Source: JBCBKU01 sp965267475 (GTDB taxonomy: Bacteria > Pseudomonadota > Alphaproteobacteria > Rhodobacterales > Rhodobacteraceae). From it: DNA of 64,000 nt. A program made the position numbers and the translations under genes. This document shows positions 16,847-25,840 of this stretch, piece by piece (positions within the stretch are counted from its first letter, which is position 1; each line of letters opens with the position of its first letter). The stretch spans positions 1,488,001 to 1,552,000 of the forward strand of contig OZ254079.1 of assembly GCA_965267475.1 (NCBI GenBank), given 5' to 3'. A model generated the notes under the pieces. The model saw nothing but the letters and a program-made list of their open reading frames with translations, was not told the origin of the DNA and ran no database searches.

Positions 16847-18016
16847 ATGATCGCCTTGTCGGATATCGTTGGCGCAAATGCCGGGCGGGCACGCACGCAT
16901 AACCGGCAAGTCGTTCTGGATAAGATTCGTGCGGCGGGCGAAATCGGCCGGGCCGAGATTGCGCGGGGGTCTGGCCTGTCGACGCAGGCCGTGTCGAATA
17001 TCATAGCGGATCTTCTGGGGGACGACCTGATTGTCGAAACCGGGCGACGCGCAGGTGCGCGCGGGCTCCCGCCGGTGCAATATGGGCTGAACCCTGGCGG
17101 CGGCCACGCCCTGGGGATCGAGATACGCCCAGACGCGGTATTCGCCGCAGCACTAGATCTCTGCGGGCGGCCCATCGCTTCGCTTCGGCGGGACTTGAAA
17201 GCGCTGGATCGGGACGGTGTGACAGAGGCCGTTCGCGCCATAAGCGGGGCCGTCACAAAGAAGGCCAAGGTCAGCGCGGCGCGGTGTCTTGGGGCCGGGA
17301 TCGTAATGCCGGGGCCGTTTGGACCAACGGGTCTAACGGGCGCAGCGTCTGACTTGCCGATCTGGCGGGACGTGTCGCCACGAGACTGGTTTTCAGACGC
17401 ACTTGGGCTGCCGGTTGTCGTCGAAAACGACGCCAATGCCGCCGCTGTGGCCGAACGCGTCTCGGGCGTCGCGAAAGAGCTTGAAACTTATGCGTTTCTC
17501 TATTTCGGCAGTGGTTTGGGCCTTGGCATGGTTCAGAACGGGCGTTTGGTCGCAGGCGCCTTTGGGAACGCCGGCGAAATCGGGCATATCCCGGTTATGG
17601 CGGGTGGCAAGGTCATGCCGCTTGAATCTGTGGTCAGTCGCTTGTCGGTGCAACGCCACCTGAGCACAGCCGGGGTGGAGGTTGCCAATGTGGACGACCT
17701 TGACCGTGCTTATGGCGATCAAGAGCCTGCGCTGATGGACTGGCTGGACGCAGCGGCAGAGCCGCTGGGATCGGCCATCGCAATCATTGAAAACATACTG
17801 GACCCAGAGGCCGTAATCCTTGGCGGGGCCATGCCAGACCGGGTCCTTGACCATTTGATCGGCGCGGTTCGGATGCCTGCTGGGACGGTCGCGAACCGGC
17901 AAGACCGGCGCGTGCCTCGGCTGATGCGTGGTGCATCGGGCCGTATGACGGCGACCCTTGGCGCGGCTGCTCTTGTCATCAACCGCACCTTCACACCGCA
18001 GATCGCCGCGGCCTGA
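16847..18016 (+). CDS. ROK-family transcriptional regulator
   Basis: This 389-residue protein has an N-terminal winged helix-turn-helix (about residues 20-75, with EIARGSGLSTQAVSNI) followed by a sugar-kinase-like ROK domain including ENDANAAAVAE and GNAGEIGHIPVM. The cysteine cluster that normally follows GEIGH to bind zinc is absent. It is thus a regulator that may bind a sugar or sugar phosphate without being a kinase. It is divergent from the sugar ABC operon and precedes the deacetylase-like gene by 21 bases, so it likely controls both arms through the adjacent inverted repeat. Confidence 0.9.
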   Translation: MIALSDIVGANAGRARTHNRQVVLDKIRAAGEIGRAEIARGSGLSTQAVSNIIADLLGDDLIVETGRRAGARGLPPVQYGLNPGGGHALGIEIRPDAVFAAALDLCGRPIASLRRDLKALDRDGVTEAVRAISGAVTKKAKVSAARCLGAGIVMPGPFGPTGLTGAASDLPIWRDVSPRDWFSDALGLPVVVENDANAAAVAERVSGVAKELETYAFLYFGSGLGLGMVQNGRLVAGAFGNAGEIGHIPVMAGGKVMPLESVVSRLSVQRHLSTAGVEVANVDDLDRAYGDQEPALMDWLDAAAEPLGSAIAIIENILDPEAVILGGAMPDRVLDHLIGAVRMPAGTVANRQDRRVPRLMRGASGRMTATLGAAALVINRTFTPQIAAA

Positions 18017-18037
18017 TGTCGCGGGAAAGGACGCCTT

Positions 18038-20395
18038 ATGCCCACCGCTGATCAGGCCCGAATTGCCGAGGATCGGGCCAAACCCAGATTGATGGAGTTG
18101 TGGTGGGCCTTGCAGCCGCTGAAATCCGTGGTCCGCTTCATGCAAACCGGCGCGCATCCGGATGACGAGATTTCGGGGATGCTGGCTGCTTTGGCATTCC
18201 GGGATGGGATCAACATCTCATATGCCTGTTCAACGCGAGGCGAGGGCGGCCAGAACGACATTGGGACCGAGGCGGGGTTTGACCTTGGCGCGCTTCGCAC
18301 GCGCGAAATGGAACGTGCCTGCGATGTTCTCGGCATGCGGATGTACTGGCACGGGGCAACGCCCGAGGACACAATCACCGATTTCGGATTTTCGAAAAGC
18401 GGTGACGAGACCTTGGGCCGATGGGGTCATGACCGGACGCTCGCACGGTTCGTCGAGATTGTGCGCACCGACAAGCCCGATATCATCTGCCCGACCTTTT
18501 TGGATGTTCCGGGTCAGCATGGTCACCACAGGGCCATGACCCAAGCCGCGCATGAGGTGATGTCAGCCGCTGCCAATCCCGGGTTTCCGTCGAACTTGCC
18601 GCCCTGGCAGGTGAAGAAGATGTATCTGCCTGCCTGGTCCGGGGCAGGGACGTCTTATGACGATGATCTGCCGCCGCCACCGGCAACGCTGGCGATCCCC
18701 GGAACGGATACTGAACCGATGACAGGATGGGCCTGGGACCGGATCGGCCAACAGTCGCGTGCCTATCACCGGACACAAGGCATGGGCCGCTGGGTGCCAG
18801 CCGGCCCCGGCCATGACTGGCCCCTGCATCTCGCGGAAAGCCATGTCGAAGGACCGGATGACGCGCTCTGGTCAGGTCTACCGAGGACGATCGGCGATCT
18901 CGCGGCCATTTGCGGCGCGGTCAAAGAACCCCTGCTTGCTGCGCAATCGGCGGTGGATCGGGCTATCGAAGCCTTTCCCGATTTCGCATCCGTGACCAAA
19001 GCAGCGAGCGAGGCTTTGGAAGCGATCCGGGCCGCGCAATCGGATTGCCCGCCGGATGCGCAGGCTGAATTGTCTCACCGGCTCGAAGCCAAGTCGGATC
19101 AACTGGTTCAGGTTCTGCGTCTGTCCCTGGGCGTTGACGTGCGCGCCTATACCAAGGCCGTTTTCCTGGATGCAGGCGGTGCGACTGACCTGACCATCGA
19201 ACACGCCGCTGGCGCGGCCGAAAGCCTGTCGGTCGAGCTTGATCTGCCGGATGGCTGGAGCGTTGTAGGGGAAACGGTGTCGGTGGCAAGCGACACCGCT
19301 TTGCACGACGCCTATCGGGACAGGTATGACCCGATCGTCCCGCCAACGCCGCGCCTGATGGCCGAGATCGGCACAAACGGACTGACATGTGTTGCGCCCG
19401 TCGCTTGGGACGCGGAACCGGTCGTGCTGCCCAAGGCCCGCCTGACCTTCGATCGGTCCGCGCTTGTTCTGAACAGGGCCGCACCTGGCCGCGCGCTTGA
19501 TCTGGCAATACGCGATCTAATTCCGTCGGACGCGTCGGTTGAGTTGGATCTTCCCGCTGGCTGGCAGGCAGGTCGGACCGACACGGGTTTCGCTTTGACG
19601 GCGCCTGACGATGTCGCCCCTGGTGTCTATTCCTTCCGCGCATTGGTCAACGGCATGCCCGGGCAAACCGTTCGCACCATAACCCATGACCATGTGGCGC
19701 CCACGGCCCGCGCGAGACCCGCCGAGGTCCGAGTGGCCGCCGTCGACATCGCGGTGCCGGAGGGCCGGGTCGGATACATCGGCGCAGGGAATGACAGGGT
19801 AGGGCATTGGCTGGCCGCCATGGGTGCGGATGTGACCGACCTGTCAGATGCCGAGCTTGGCTCGGATGCCGCCTTGGATGCATTTGGCGCCATCGTCATC
19901 GGAATTTTTGCCATGCGCTTTCGGCCAGGGCTGCTTCAGGCCATGCCGCGATTGCATCGCTGGACGGAAGCCGGCGGAACGCTTGTGACGCTTTACCATC
20001 GGCCGTGGGACAACTGGGACCCGGACCGTGTTCCGCCAAAACGGTTGGAGATCGGCCAACCCTCTCTCAGGTGGCGCGTTACGGATGAGGCTGCCGAAGT
20101 GACACATCTGGCTGACCATCCCGTCCTTCAACGGCCGAACCCGATTGGCCCATCGGACTGGGCCGGCTGGGTGAAAGAGCGCGGGCTTTACTTCGCAAAA
20201 AGCTGGGATTCGGCCTATGTGCCGCTTCTGTCCATGGCAGATCCGGACGAGGATCCTTTGACCGGATCGCTACTGGTGGCGGATATTGGGCAAGGCCGCC
20301 ACATCCATACGTCGTTGATCTTGCACCACCAGTTGGAAAACCTTGTCCCCGGTGCGTTCCGCCTGATGGCGAATTTCATCGCGCCCAGGGAATGA
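18038..20395 (+). CDS. PIG-L deacetylase fused to an amidotransferase-like C-terminal domain
   Basis: This 785-residue protein begins with a PIG-L/LmbE domain bearing the zinc motif AHPDDE (residues 39-44) and a later HGHHRAM histidine motif. The family removes N-acetyl groups from amino sugars, as in GlcNAc-malate or GlcNAc-inositol. A beta-rich middle (about 350-560) resembles NEW3-type sugar-associated modules. The last 200 residues, starting RVGYIGAGNDRVGHWLAAMG, look like a class I glutamine amidotransferase/ThuA-like fold. No signal peptide is seen. It follows the ROK gene closely and is coupled to the EamA transporter gene (ATGA). Confidence 0.82.
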   Translation: MPTADQARIAEDRAKPRLMELWWALQPLKSVVRFMQTGAHPDDEISGMLAALAFRDGINISYACSTRGEGGQNDIGTEAGFDLGALRTREMERACDVLGMRMYWHGATPEDTITDFGFSKSGDETLGRWGHDRTLARFVEIVRTDKPDIICPTFLDVPGQHGHHRAMTQAAHEVMSAAANPGFPSNLPPWQVKKMYLPAWSGAGTSYDDDLPPPPATLAIPGTDTEPMTGWAWDRIGQQSRAYHRTQGMGRWVPAGPGHDWPLHLAESHVEGPDDALWSGLPRTIGDLAAICGAVKEPLLAAQSAVDRAIEAFPDFASVTKAASEALEAIRAAQSDCPPDAQAELSHRLEAKSDQLVQVLRLSLGVDVRAYTKAVFLDAGGATDLTIEHAAGAAESLSVELDLPDGWSVVGETVSVASDTALHDAYRDRYDPIVPPTPRLMAEIGTNGLTCVAPVAWDAEPVVLPKARLTFDRSALVLNRAAPGRALDLAIRDLIPSDASVELDLPAGWQAGRTDTGFALTAPDDVAPGVYSFRALVNGMPGQTVRTITHDHVAPTARARPAEVRVAAVDIAVPEGRVGYIGAGNDRVGHWLAAMGADVTDLSDAELGSDAALDAFGAIVIGIFAMRFRPGLLQAMPRLHRWTEAGGTLVTLYHRPWDNWDPDRVPPKRLEIGQPSLRWRVTDEAAEVTHLADHPVLQRPNPIGPSDWAGWVKERGLYFAKSWDSAYVPLLSMADPDEDPLTGSLLVADIGQGRHIHTSLILHHQLENLVPGAFRLMANFIAPRE

Positions 20396-21267
20396 CCGAA
20401 ACCGCTCCGCGCGACAATCTGGTCGGAGGCGCCTGGCTGATCGCGGATATGTCCCTGAACATCTGGGCGTTGTCGATCGTGAAATGGCTGGATGCAGATT
20501 ATCCGGCCACGCAAATCGTATTCGTTCGCGCCGCAGTGGGCCTTGTTCTGATCCTGCCGATGATCTGGATCTATCGTGCAGAGTTCCGGCAGATTGACCA
20601 TCTTCGTTTGCACCTTATCCGCGTCGGTTTTTCCGTTGTGACACTGACGGCCAGCTTTTTTGCCATCTCGCGCGTGCCGCTCGCTCTGTTCACGGCAATC
20701 AACTTTACGCGTCCAATCGTCACGATGGTGATGGCCGCCGTCTTGCTGCAGGAAGCGATTGGGCCAAGGCGGTGGTGGGCCGCCGGGATCGCGCTTCTTG
20801 GCGTGTTGCTTGCTGCCAACCCACGGGATGTTGCCTGGACTTGGGGTCTCGCCGCACTGGTTCTGGTGGTGCTGACCGGTTCTGCCGCAATCATAGCGAC
20901 GCGCAAGCTGCGTTCAGCCCCGGCCATCGTGTTGATGACATTCTACACAGCTGGTCTTGCGGTCTGCACGGCGCCACTGGCGGCCACGGCTTGGGTCACC
21001 ATCGCACCGGCCCACCTTGCACCGCTGCTTGCGGTCGGCGCCTTCGCGCAGTGCGCGCAGCTATGCTTTCTGCGCGCCCACTATCACGGCGAGGCCGGTT
21101 TTCTGTCTGTACTCGGGTATCTTAGCCTGATCCTGTCCGTGGGCGTCGGCTTTTTCGTCTTTCAGGAAACGCCAAATATTGGATTCGCTGCAGGCGCCTT
21201 GCTTGTCGTTGGGGCGGCGGTTTGGGTCGTGCTTCGGCCTGGCTCATCGCATGACAGAATTGGCTGA
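20392..21267 (+). CDS. EamA/DMT-family transporter
   Basis: This 291-residue membrane protein has about ten hydrophobic segments in two EamA repeats, typical of drug/metabolite exporters or nucleotide-sugar-type carriers. The start overlaps the deacetylase stop by four bases, so it belongs to the ROK-PIG-L operon. It could export a by-product or import a metabolite; the substrate is not predictable. Confidence 0.85.
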   Translation: MTETAPRDNLVGGAWLIADMSLNIWALSIVKWLDADYPATQIVFVRAAVGLVLILPMIWIYRAEFRQIDHLRLHLIRVGFSVVTLTASFFAISRVPLALFTAINFTRPIVTMVMAAVLLQEAIGPRRWWAAGIALLGVLLAANPRDVAWTWGLAALVLVVLTGSAAIIATRKLRSAPAIVLMTFYTAGLAVCTAPLAATAWVTIAPAHLAPLLAVGAFAQCAQLCFLRAHYHGEAGFLSVLGYLSLILSVGVGFFVFQETPNIGFAAGALLVVGAAVWVVLRPGSSHDRIG

Positions 21268-21545
21268 TGACCTCTGGACCGAGCCTGCGCGCCGGGTCTG
21301 AAAGGTAACCGCATGTAGGATCCGAACGCCTTCAAACTTTCGATGGTGCGGTCAAGATCAGCGTTGCCATAGACGATGACCGGGGGCGGAAGGAAATTTA
21401 CGGGGCAACTTTCGACCCCTTTTGGTTCCAGGTTCGGGCGGATGTGAGAATTGAATAGGTGCCTCTTGCAGTACGGGCGTCCGGTTCGATCCGGCAAGCG
21501 GGCGGCCGTGCCAGGTAAGTCACCGGGGCCCGGGCCGCTCAATCC

Positions 21546-22832
21546 TTACGGCCCGATGATCAGGTTCGGCAAAGTCAGGGATATCTCCGGCACGAAGGTA
21601 ATCAACATGAGGGCGGCAAAAATGGCGAGGTAGAAGGGCCAGATCGTTCTGACCGCCTTCTCCATCGGCAGTTTTCCCACCGCGCAGCCCACGAAGAGAC
21701 AGGTCCCAACGGGGGGGGTACACAGGCCAAGGCCAAGATTGACCAACAGGATCATGCCAAATTGAAGCGGATCGATCCCGAGCATGTTCATAACGGGCAG
21801 GAAGATCGGCGTGCAGATCAGGATCAGCGCCGCCATGTCCATAATCATGCCAAGCAACAGAAGAACCGCATTGATCATGAGCAGGATCAGGATCGGGTTC
21901 TCGGTGATCCCAAGCAGGAACTCGACTGTCTTGGTCGGTACGCGGTTGAATGTGAGCATATAGGCGAAAGCGCCAGCGCAGGCGATCAGGATCATCACCA
22001 TCGACGTCGTGCGCACGGAAGAGGCGACCGCGATCTTGAAGTTCTCCCAGGACAGGCTCCGATAAACGATCAGCGTCACAAGAAATGCATACATCGCACC
22101 GAAGGCACCGGATTCCGTGACCGTGAAGACACCGGAGAGGACCCCGCCCACGATGATTACCGCTGTCAGCAGACCGGGGATCGAACCGACGAAAGCCAAC
22201 AGAAGAACTGTCCAGCCTGGAAACTTCTCGGCCCGGTAGCCACGCTTCACCGCAACCACATAGGCTGCAATCGCAAGGCAGCAGCACATCAGAATGCCGG
22301 GGACGACGCCTGCCAGAAACAGCTTCGAGATCGAAACGACACCGCCGGTTGCGAGCGCGAAGATGATCATGTTGTGGCTTGGCGGAATGATGATCCCCGC
22401 GATGGAAGACGTCACCGTCACATTGACCGCGTAATCCGCGTCATAGCCCTTGTCCTTCATCACCGGGATCAGGATGGATCCGAGCGCCGAAATATCCGCA
22501 ATCGCAGATCCGGAGATGCCGCCAAAGAGCATTGACGAAAAGACGTTCACAATGCCCAGGCCGCCCCGCACTGCACCAACAGCCGCTTGCGCAAACTTGA
22601 CAAGTCGCATCGCGATACCGCCGTGGAACATCAACTCGCCCGCGAAGATGAAGAATGGAATGGCCATCAGCGAAAAGACGTTGATACCCGAAACGATGCG
22701 CTGAAAGCCAACGAAAAGCGGCAATCCTTCGTACCAGAAAGCGGCCAAAGCAGAGATGCCCAGAGCATAGGCAACTGGCGTGCCGATGATGACGCAAAGG
22801 GCAAAGACCCCCAGAAGAACCATAAGCCCCAT
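21546..22832 (-). CDS. dctM: TRAP transporter large permease
   Basis: This 428-residue protein has about twelve hydrophobic segments and the DctM hallmarks SGSAIADISALGSILIP and PPSHNMIIFALATGG. It forms the sodium-driven translocation unit of a TRAP system for an organic acid. Two bases separate its start from the DctQ stop. The 278 bases downstream (21268-21545) contain no gene I can support. Confidence 0.93.
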   Translation of the reverse strand: MGLMVLLGVFALCVIIGTPVAYALGISALAAFWYEGLPLFVGFQRIVSGINVFSLMAIPFFIFAGELMFHGGIAMRLVKFAQAAVGAVRGGLGIVNVFSSMLFGGISGSAIADISALGSILIPVMKDKGYDADYAVNVTVTSSIAGIIIPPSHNMIIFALATGGVVSISKLFLAGVVPGILMCCCLAIAAYVVAVKRGYRAEKFPGWTVLLLAFVGSIPGLLTAVIIVGGVLSGVFTVTESGAFGAMYAFLVTLIVYRSLSWENFKIAVASSVRTTSMVMILIACAGAFAYMLTFNRVPTKTVEFLLGITENPILILLMINAVLLLLGMIMDMAALILICTPIFLPVMNMLGIDPLQFGMILLVNLGLGLCTPPVGTCLFVGCAVGKLPMEKAVRTIWPFYLAIFAALMLITFVPEISLTLPNLIIGP

Positions 22833-22834
22833 AG

Positions 22835-23368
22835 CTAACCCTGATCTATATTATCTTGGCGCTCGTCGCGGCCCAGAAACAGGCGGATCAGATGGCCGGT
22901 GGAAAAGAGAAACAGCAGTATGCCGCTGATCGTCATGGGAAGGGATCGCAGCCCTTCAGACCATTGAATCAGTGGGATCAACGTGCCCCATTTGAACTTT
23001 GTAAGTTCAAGGCCGTACCAGAACATCATGCCGCCGAACCCGGCGAGAAGGACATCCGAGACGCAAACCATGATCGTGCGGATCTTCTTGGGAACAAGGT
23101 TGCGGAAAATGACGACAGAAAGATGGGTGTGATTGTGAACGCCAGCCGCCGCGCCGAGAAAGGCGATCACCATCACCAACAGCAATGAGACCTGTTCAAC
23201 CCAGGTGGGCGTGCTGTTCAAAACGTAGCGGCCGAAGACGAGCCAGGCGAAGATGGCGGTCATCACGACGATCGATAATCCCGCCAGCACCGTGCAGGCA
23301 CGGGCAAGCAGATCCAGGACCTGGTCCATGCGCCGAAGCAATCTGGGCGTCGTGGCTGGATCTGGCAT
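22835..23368 (-). CDS. dctQ: TRAP transporter small permease
   Basis: This 177-residue membrane protein has four hydrophobic segments and the DctQ pattern (WVEQVSLLLVMVIAFLGAAAGVHNHTHLSV, here split around residues 55-85). It partners DctM. A strong hairpin lies between it and the binding-protein gene upstream. Confidence 0.9.
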   Translation of the reverse strand: MPDPATTPRLLRRMDQVLDLLARACTVLAGLSIVVMTAIFAWLVFGRYVLNSTPTWVEQVSLLLVMVIAFLGAAAGVHNHTHLSVVIFRNLVPKKIRTIMVCVSDVLLAGFGGMMFWYGLELTKFKWGTLIPLIQWSEGLRSLPMTISGILLFLFSTGHLIRLFLGRDERQDNIDQG

Positions 23369-23389
23369 TGCGCGTCCCTTGTTCGAAGA

Positions 23390-23426
23390 AAAGCGCCCGG
23401 CTGCGATAGGTCACGCCGGGCGCTTT
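23390..23426 (-). promoter_or_regulatory. Attenuator-like hairpin between dctP and dctQ
   Basis: On the minus strand AAAGCGCCCGGC pairs with GCCGGGCGCTTT around a 13-base loop, and a TTTTCTTCG tail follows. This twelve-pair stem is strong enough to act as a partial terminator after dctP. Confidence 0.8.
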
Positions 23427-23448
23427 CCTGTCTTGCTTAAGATACAGT

Positions 23449-24423
23449 TTACTCGGTCGCCCGAGCCATATCGATCAAGTCTTTCATGTCCGGGTTCGCC
23501 GCAAGATAGTCCGCATAGACGGTGTCCATCGCAGACTGGAACGGGCCCTTGTCGGCGATCTCGTTGACCTGGATGCCAGCGGCTTCCACATCCGCGCGTG
23601 CCTGTTCCGACCCAATGGCCCACAGTTCGCGCTGATAAAGGGCCGCTTCCTGAGCCGCTCCACGAAGTGCCTCCTGCAACTCAGCGCTCAGCGCGTTGAA
23701 CTTCGCGGTATTCACGCAAATGCACTCTGGAATGATCAGATGCTCGGAAAGCGAGTAATGCGTCGTGACCTCATAGTGGCCGACGCTCTTGAAGGACGGG
23801 AAGTTGTTCTCCGCACCATCCACCACGCCGGTTTTCAACGCCTGCTGAACCTCGGCAAAAGCCATCGGAGACGGGTTACCGCCCATCGCGGAAATCATCG
23901 ATGTATAAAGATCGTTGTTCATCACGCGGATCTTGAGACCTTCGACGTCTTCGGGCGTATTGATCGGCTTCTGGCTATAGAATGACCGGGCACCGGCATC
24001 GAACCATGCCAGCGGCAGAATGCCTGCTTCGCCCATCGCGGCGGCAACCGTTTGGCCAGCTTCGCCTTCCATGACGCGGAACATGTGGGCCACGCTTTTA
24101 AAGATGAAGGGCAGGGACACCAGGTTGGCTTCCTTCACCATCGGACCGATTGGGCCAAGGTTGAAGTTGCCGAGCTCGATCGCGCCAATACGCACCTGCT
24201 CAAGCGCGTCTGGCTGAGAACCCAGAACGCCGCCATGGAACACGTCAACGGTGATTTCACCACCGGTCGCGCTGTCCACCAGCTCTGCGAACCTGTCCAT
24301 CGCAGCCGTGTTCGGGTGGCCGTCGTTGTGAATGTTCCAGGCGCGCCAGCTTTCCGCAGATGCGGATGTGGCGATGAGAGCGACAGCAGTTGCTGCTGCA
24401 AAAAGCGATCTCGAAATGGTCAT
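23449..24423 (-). CDS. dctP: TRAP transporter solute-binding protein
   Basis: This 324-residue periplasmic protein has a signal peptide ending SASA and the DctP fold, with the ligand-arginine region GLKIRVMNNDLYTSM. The ATG at 24423 has a GGGAGGAG site seven bases upstream; a longer frame to 24552 was rejected. Ligands of this class are usually small carboxylates, but the identity is unknown here. It is first in the dctPQM operon and divergent from a GntR regulator. Confidence 0.92.
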   Translation of the reverse strand: MTISRSLFAAATAVALIATSASAESWRAWNIHNDGHPNTAAMDRFAELVDSATGGEITVDVFHGGVLGSQPDALEQVRIGAIELGNFNLGPIGPMVKEANLVSLPFIFKSVAHMFRVMEGEAGQTVAAAMGEAGILPLAWFDAGARSFYSQKPINTPEDVEGLKIRVMNNDLYTSMISAMGGNPSPMAFAEVQQALKTGVVDGAENNFPSFKSVGHYEVTTHYSLSEHLIIPECICVNTAKFNALSAELQEALRGAAQEAALYQRELWAIGSEQARADVEAAGIQVNEIADKGPFQSAMDTVYADYLAANPDMKDLIDMARATE

Positions 24424-24533
24424 GGGTCTCCTCCCGTTTTGTCTGGTCAGCGGCCGGCAGATGCTTTGCCACTGGGAGGATCGGAGCGCCGAATGTCCGT
24501 CTTCCTCCCAGAGCCGGAATCGCTGCCAATTCA

Positions 24534-24562
24534 TTAGGAGACTAGTATCCAAGTTATGTCAA
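24534..24562 (-). promoter_or_regulatory. Candidate dctP promoter with embedded palindrome
   Basis: On the minus strand a TTGACA box (24557-24562) lies 17 bases before TCCTAA (24534-24539). Between and overlapping these is GGAGACTAGTATCC (24537-24550 on the plus strand), which matches its own reverse complement at 12 of 14 bases. It is a plausible site for the divergent GntR regulator. Confidence 0.45.
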
Positions 24563-24753
24563 CAACGACCTCAACCGCCCGTGCTCCCTTGACTTGCATT
24601 CGGCCAAGTCCTTTGATGCGCGACGCGAAAAACCCGCAGGAAAGGGCGAAATACGCTGTGATTTACTTGGTGAAATCAATTCCTTAGGCAAATTTCGCAC
24701 CGAACGTAACGGGCCGAACGACAGAAGCGCCAAAAGGGCAGAAGTAGAAGATA

Positions 24754-25422
24754 GTGGACGGAATCAGAACACGAACAACGACCGACGTGGTCTACGAAAC
24801 GCTGCTTGATCAGATCGTTTCGCTCGAGATTCTGCCCGGAACCAAGCTGTCAGAAACCGAGGTTGCGCGGCGGTTCGGGGTGTCGCGCCAGCCGGTCCGA
24901 AATGCCTTTACACGGCTCGGCAATGAAGACCTGCTTCTTATCCGGCCGCAAAAGGCCACCAAGGTCCGCGGGTTCTCGATGGAGCGGTTGGAACTGGCCC
25001 GCCTTGTGCGCCGAGCCGTGGAACTGGAAGTCATCTATGGCGCGATCCAAATTTGGGATTCCGAGCGCGAGGCGCAACTGGCCGAGAACCTGGACCTGCA
25101 AGAAAAAGCGTTCAGCGATGGCGACCTGACCGAATTTCATGCGCTCGACTACGACTTTCACAAACTCATATACGTGCTTGGCGGCAAGCCGATGGCATTT
25201 GACGTCATGCTGGAGTGCAAGCAGAAGGTTGATCGGTTGTGTATGCTCAGCCTGGAAGAAGACAGCGCGGCGAATAGGATCCTGTCGGATCATCATGAAA
25301 TCGCAAACGGATTGGCCTCGGGTGATCTGGAAAGGGCGCAAAGATCGGTCCGCAAGCATCTCGCGCGGCTCGATGAAACCATATCGTCCATCCACAGCAG
25401 CCACCCGGAATACTTCGAATAG
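24754..25422 (+). CDS. GntR-family regulator, FCD type
   Basis: This 222-residue protein has an N-terminal winged helix (LSETEVARRFGVSRQPVRNAF around residues 30-50) and a helical FCD effector domain with metal-ligand-like residues (HALDYDFHKLIY, DHHEI). The start is GTG at 24754. Divergent from dctPQM, it probably represses that transporter until its organic-acid ligand is bound. Confidence 0.9.
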   Translation: MDGIRTRTTTDVVYETLLDQIVSLEILPGTKLSETEVARRFGVSRQPVRNAFTRLGNEDLLLIRPQKATKVRGFSMERLELARLVRRAVELEVIYGAIQIWDSEREAQLAENLDLQEKAFSDGDLTEFHALDYDFHKLIYVLGGKPMAFDVMLECKQKVDRLCMLSLEEDSAANRILSDHHEIANGLASGDLERAQRSVRKHLARLDETISSIHSSHPEYFE

Positions 25423-25673
25423 ATTTCGGGCGGCGGCTTGTGCCATGCCGCGAGTATCGGCCCCGCATTTCATAGATTGTTCGGGCTTGGGACAAATACG
25501 TCTAGAAACTTGCGCTTCGTCATCCGTCCACAGCGAGGATGGAACGTGAACACCTTCTTTGCCCTCGTTCAGGGCGCAACGTGGACACGCGTTCGCGGTC
25601 CTCGACCACAAGGGCGTGCGCCTTGCGGTCCGCTTGACCTGATCCGTTGCTTCGCATACGTCAAGAGCGCTAA

Positions 25674-25715
25674 GCGGGCGTTGTGTAGTGGTAAGACCTT
25701 AGCCTTCCAAGCTAG
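25674..25715 (+). pseudogene. 5' fragment of a tRNA-Gly(TCC)-like gene, candidate att site
   Basis: GCGGGCG acceptor bases (25674-25680), a D-arm-like segment with AGTGGTAAG, and an anticodon arm TTAGC-CTTCCAA-GCTAG with anticodon TCC match the first part of tRNA-Gly. The sequence then departs: there is no T-arm or acceptor 3' strand, and one D-stem pair is mismatched. An integrase gene follows 126 bases later. It is read as the junction left by integration at the anticodon arm, or a carried copy of it. The complementary 3' part was not found in the window. Confidence 0.7.
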
Positions 25716-25724
25716 TTGGGTCAG

Positions 25725-25811
25725 TATCACCTAGTATCACTGAGTAGCTAAGAGCCTCATTTCATTTTTATAATTGCCGCACCGGGTATCACTCTGTATC
25801 ATCAAATATCA
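25725..25811 (+). repeat. Five phased TATCA repeats upstream of the integrase
   Basis: TATCA occurs at 25725, 25735, 25787, 25797 and 25807. These form two clusters with an exact 10-base period, 52 bases apart. The first two share AGTATCAC. Their place between the tRNA fragment and the integrase start fits integrase arm-type or excisionase binding sites. Confidence 0.7.
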
Positions 25812-25840
25812 TGTAGTTTCCTGCAAAATACCTACAAAAA

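Noticed and set aside
21466..21530. GGTTCGATCC in the dctM downstream region as a tRNA T-arm
   Set aside because: The stem has only four pairs with a six-base loop, and no acceptor, D or anticodon arms fit around it.
25721..25811. TATCA repeats as a CRISPR array
   Set aside because: The unit is only five to eight bases with 10-base spacing, and no cas genes occur in the window.
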